From assembly GCA_000493945.1 (NCBI GenBank), contig AWNW01000054.1, positions 1 through 17,857 of the forward strand: a stretch of 17,857 nucleotides of DNA. Reading direction: 5' to 3'. The notes beneath the pieces are model-generated. The model saw only the letters and a program-made list of their open reading frames with translations. It ran no database searches and was not told the DNA's origin. The position numbers were made by a program, and so were the translations under genes. The number at the start of each line of letters is the position of its first letter. Position 1 is the first letter of the stretch. The DNA comes from Candidatus Hydrogenedens terephthalaticus JGI OTU-1. Lineage in GTDB: Bacteria > Hydrogenedentota > Hydrogenedentia > Hydrogenedentales > Hydrogenedentaceae. Shown here one piece after another: positions 16,436-17,857 of the stretch.

Positions 16436-17321
16436 TCACATAATAGACTTGTCCGAAGATGGAGGACGGCTCAACATAGATTTAGAGCGATTAGCAATAA
16501 TACAAGGGGAAAAGGAAACCTTTATTCCTCTGGCGGAAATAGCCGTGGTTATCGTTTCAAATCCTGCGGTAAGTTTGACACAACCTGTGTTATCAGGATT
16601 GATGAAACATGGTGCCGTTTTTATTACCTGCGATGAAAAGCGAATGCCTATTGGTATGATGTATCCGTTGGTGGGGCATCACTTACAAATGGAACGGTTA
16701 CAATATCAAATTGAATCTTCATTGCCTATACGGAAAAGAGCCTGGCAACAAATTATCAAAGCCAAAGTTCAGGCACAGGGAAGATTGTTGTTCGAACTAT
16801 ATGGTGATGACCGTGGTTTAATCCCATTAGCGGATAGGGTGCAGTCGGGGGACCCAGATAATGTGGAAGGGTTGGCAAGCAGGAAATACTGGAATTTTCT
16901 ATTTCCAGCAGAGTATGAGTTTCGTAGAAATCCTGAAGGGGGTGGGATTAATGCGTTGCTGAATTATGGTTATGCGGTATTGCGAGGAATTACGGCACGA
17001 GCTATCGTAAGTGCAGGGTTAAATCCATCTATTGGAATACATCATCATAATCGGTATAATCCCTTCTGTCTGGCGGATGATTTGATGGAACCTTATAGAC
17101 CTATTGTTGATTTCGCTGTTGTCCAGTTTATGAAAGGGAAAGATGTCTTTGTTGAACTAAATAAAGATGCAAAACAGTTTCTAATACAAAGTTTACTTAA
17201 AAAATATAAAATGGACGATGAAGAACGGAATCTATTTGATATTACTTTCCGAACGGCAGTATCACTTGCCCAAATGTTTGAAGGGAAAAGAAAAACATTA
17301 ATATTACCTGAAATTGTATAA
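16428..17321 (+). CDS. cas1: Cas1, CRISPR spacer-integration nuclease (type II)
   Basis: Cas1 with Cas2 forms the integrase that inserts new spacers at the array. The 297-residue protein shows the three metal-binding residues in context: E147 in DNVEGLASRKYWNF, H205 in NPSIGIHHHNRYNPF and E221 in LADDLMEPYRPIVD. The ending FEGKRKTLILPEI is also typical of type II Cas1. The ATG lies within the cas9 stop region (8-bp overlap) and has AGGAG 15 nt upstream, so translation is probably coupled to cas9. Length is normal for the subtype. Confidence 0.97.
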   Translation: MIDHIIDLSEDGGRLNIDLERLAIIQGEKETFIPLAEIAVVIVSNPAVSLTQPVLSGLMKHGAVFITCDEKRMPIGMMYPLVGHHLQMERLQYQIESSLPIRKRAWQQIIKAKVQAQGRLLFELYGDDRGLIPLADRVQSGDPDNVEGLASRKYWNFLFPAEYEFRRNPEGGGINALLNYGYAVLRGITARAIVSAGLNPSIGIHHHNRYNPFCLADDLMEPYRPIVDFAVVQFMKGKDVFVELNKDAKQFLIQSLLKKYKMDDEERNLFDITFRTAVSLAQMFEGKRKTLILPEIV

Positions 17322-17324
17322 ATT

Positions 17325-17386
17325 ATTCGTGTCAATTCGTGTAATTTGTGGTTAAAATGCCACGAAATCACAAATGAAAAACGAAT
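17325..17386. repeat. Imperfect palindromic repeat element between cas1 and cas2
   Basis: The left arm (17325-17351) consists of three tandem 10-nt units: ATTCGTGTCA, ATTCGTGTAA and TTTGTGGTTA (the last runs to 17354). The right arm (17360-17386) is its imperfect inverted copy; its complement begins ATTCGT and ends TTTCGTGG. The element fills nearly all of the 82-nt gap between cas1 and cas2, two genes normally almost touching. Similar TTCGTGTNAATTCGTG phrases recur as intergenic repeats in some bacterial genomes, as I recall, so this is probably a dispersed REP/MITE-like element. It could fold in the cas mRNA and tune cas2 expression. Confidence 0.6.
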
Positions 17387-17403
17387 GGGAACATAAATAA
17401 AAC

Positions 17404-17763
17404 ATGAGCAAAGGAAAAGATAAAAATAGAACCCTTCAAATATCAGGATATAAAGGTATGTGGATGATTGCTATGTTCGATTTGCCTGTGGAAACAACAG
17501 AAGATAGAAGACATGCAACACAGTTTCGCAATATGTTATTGAGAGAAGGTTATACAATGTTACAATTCTCCGTTTATGGAAGATACTTTCCCAGTGAAGA
17601 AGCAAGTGAACCTTATAAAAAACGAGTGAGACAAGCAATTCCACCGCGAGGCGAAGTCCGATTACTCTATATTACAGATAAACAGTTTGAAAAAATGGAA
17701 ATATTTATGGCGAAGAAAAGAAAAAAGGCGGAAGAACCACTTACTCAATTAATGTTATTTTAA
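17404..17763 (+). CDS. cas2: Cas2, CRISPR adaptation protein
   Basis: Cas2 dimerises and bridges two Cas1 dimers in the spacer-integration complex. The 119-residue product shows YKGMWMIAMFDLPVETTEDRR with the conserved D26 after the first beta strand, then FRNMLLREGYTMLQFSVYGR, ITDKQFEKME and the terminal EEPLTQLMLF typical of type II-C Cas2. The ATG is poorly served by a ribosome site: GGGA ends 13 nt upstream. It lies 82 nt after cas1, the gap being filled by a palindromic repeat. It ends 58 nt before the first CRISPR repeat. Confidence 0.96.
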   Translation: MSKGKDKNRTLQISGYKGMWMIAMFDLPVETTEDRRHATQFRNMLLREGYTMLQFSVYGRYFPSEEASEPYKKRVRQAIPPRGEVRLLYITDKQFEKMEIFMAKKRKKAEEPLTQLMLF

Positions 17764-17792
17764 AATTTTTTTCAAAAAAACTCCCATTTTTC

Positions 17793-17805
17793 GCTATGTT
17801 TGAGG
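17793..17805 (-). other. Cis anti-repeat next to the terminal CRISPR repeat
   Basis: The plus strand reads GCTATGTTTGAGG. This matches, minus one T, the start of the repeat read on the crRNA strand, so an RNA from the minus strand would carry CCUCAAACAUAGC, complementary to the crRNA repeat 5' part. It can form a 13-bp hairpin with the repeat at 17843-17857. After it, on the minus strand, come 12 nt ending in GGGAG and then seven T (17780-17774). Possible roles are an array terminator, a decoy RNA or a degenerate tracrRNA copy. Confidence 0.6.
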
Positions 17806-17821
17806 TACTTATAAATATTAG

Positions 17822-17830
17822 ATTATAGCA
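17822..17830 (-). promoter_or_regulatory. Repeat-embedded extended -10 promoter element
   Basis: The last nine bases of the repeat on the crRNA strand are TGCTATAAT, an exact extended -10. In Neisseria type II-C arrays a similar box at the repeat end drives crRNA transcription from within each spacer. Here it would start RNA at about 17815, moving left. Confidence 0.65.
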
Positions 17831-17857
17831 GAGCGGGCATTTCCCTCAAAACATAGC
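17822..17857 (-). CRISPR. First (cas-proximal) CRISPR repeat; array continues beyond the window
   Basis: A 36-nt unit, matching almost end to end the anti-repeat of the tracrRNA at 13086-13122. On the crRNA strand (minus) it starts GCTATGTTTTGAGGG and ends GCTCTGCTATAAT. Only one copy is inside the window, so repeat status rests on complementarity to the tracrRNA and position after cas2. The crRNA strand is opposite to the cas genes and the same as the tracrRNA, so this is probably the leader-distal end of the array. Confidence 0.88.

Noticed and set aside
17764..17785. T7-C-A7 stretch after cas2 as an intrinsic terminator of the cas operon
   Set aside because: It is an AT-only symmetry with no GC stem before a T tract on the plus strand; it is not a convincing terminator in the cas direction.

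Overview
The window is bacterial chromosome with modest GC (by eye under 40 percent). It suggests a diderm (Gram-negative-type) bacterium: lpxK implies lipid A synthesis, the left edge has the conserved trmD-rplS pair, and the ketol-acid reductoisomerase is of the form I associate with Bacteroidetes and allied phyla. I cannot fix the phylum; an FCB/PVC-neighbourhood or candidate-phylum lineage is the best guess.

Left part (1-4544, plus strand): the C-terminal tail of trmD, rplS, a stand-alone HNH-domain protein, priA and a HAD-superfamily phosphatase. Middle (4530-7043, minus strand): two adjacent family-4-type glycosyltransferases and a small DUF2905-like membrane protein. The first glycosyltransferase is split by a frameshift at a run of eight A. 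At 7163-9402 (plus) come ilvC, a strong intrinsic terminator, and lpxK. At 9314-12786 (minus) lies an operon gltX, ROK sugar kinase, PfkB sugar-phosphate kinase, whose last gene overlaps the end of lpxK by 89 bp.

Right part (13012-17857): a compact type II-C CRISPR-Cas locus. A tracrRNA gene on the minus strand has a consensus promoter, an anti-repeat, a nexus-like hairpin and an intrinsic terminator. It is divergent from cas9 (1068 aa), which is followed by cas1 and cas2. The first CRISPR repeat (36 nt) occupies the last bases of the window, so the array lies outside to the right.

The most interesting content is the RNA and promoter architecture of this locus. The repeat ends, on the crRNA strand, in a perfect extended -10 box (TGCTATAAT), which predicts repeat-embedded promoters that start a transcript in each spacer, as known in Neisseria II-C arrays. 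The tracrRNA promoter shares a perfect 14-bp palindrome, made of two abutting TTGACA boxes, with a candidate cas9 promoter. The anti-repeat carries the same extended -10 pointing at cas9. Just outside the terminal repeat is a 13-nt cis anti-repeat, followed by sequence that resembles the tracrRNA after its own anti-repeat. An imperfect palindromic repeat sits between cas1 and cas2.
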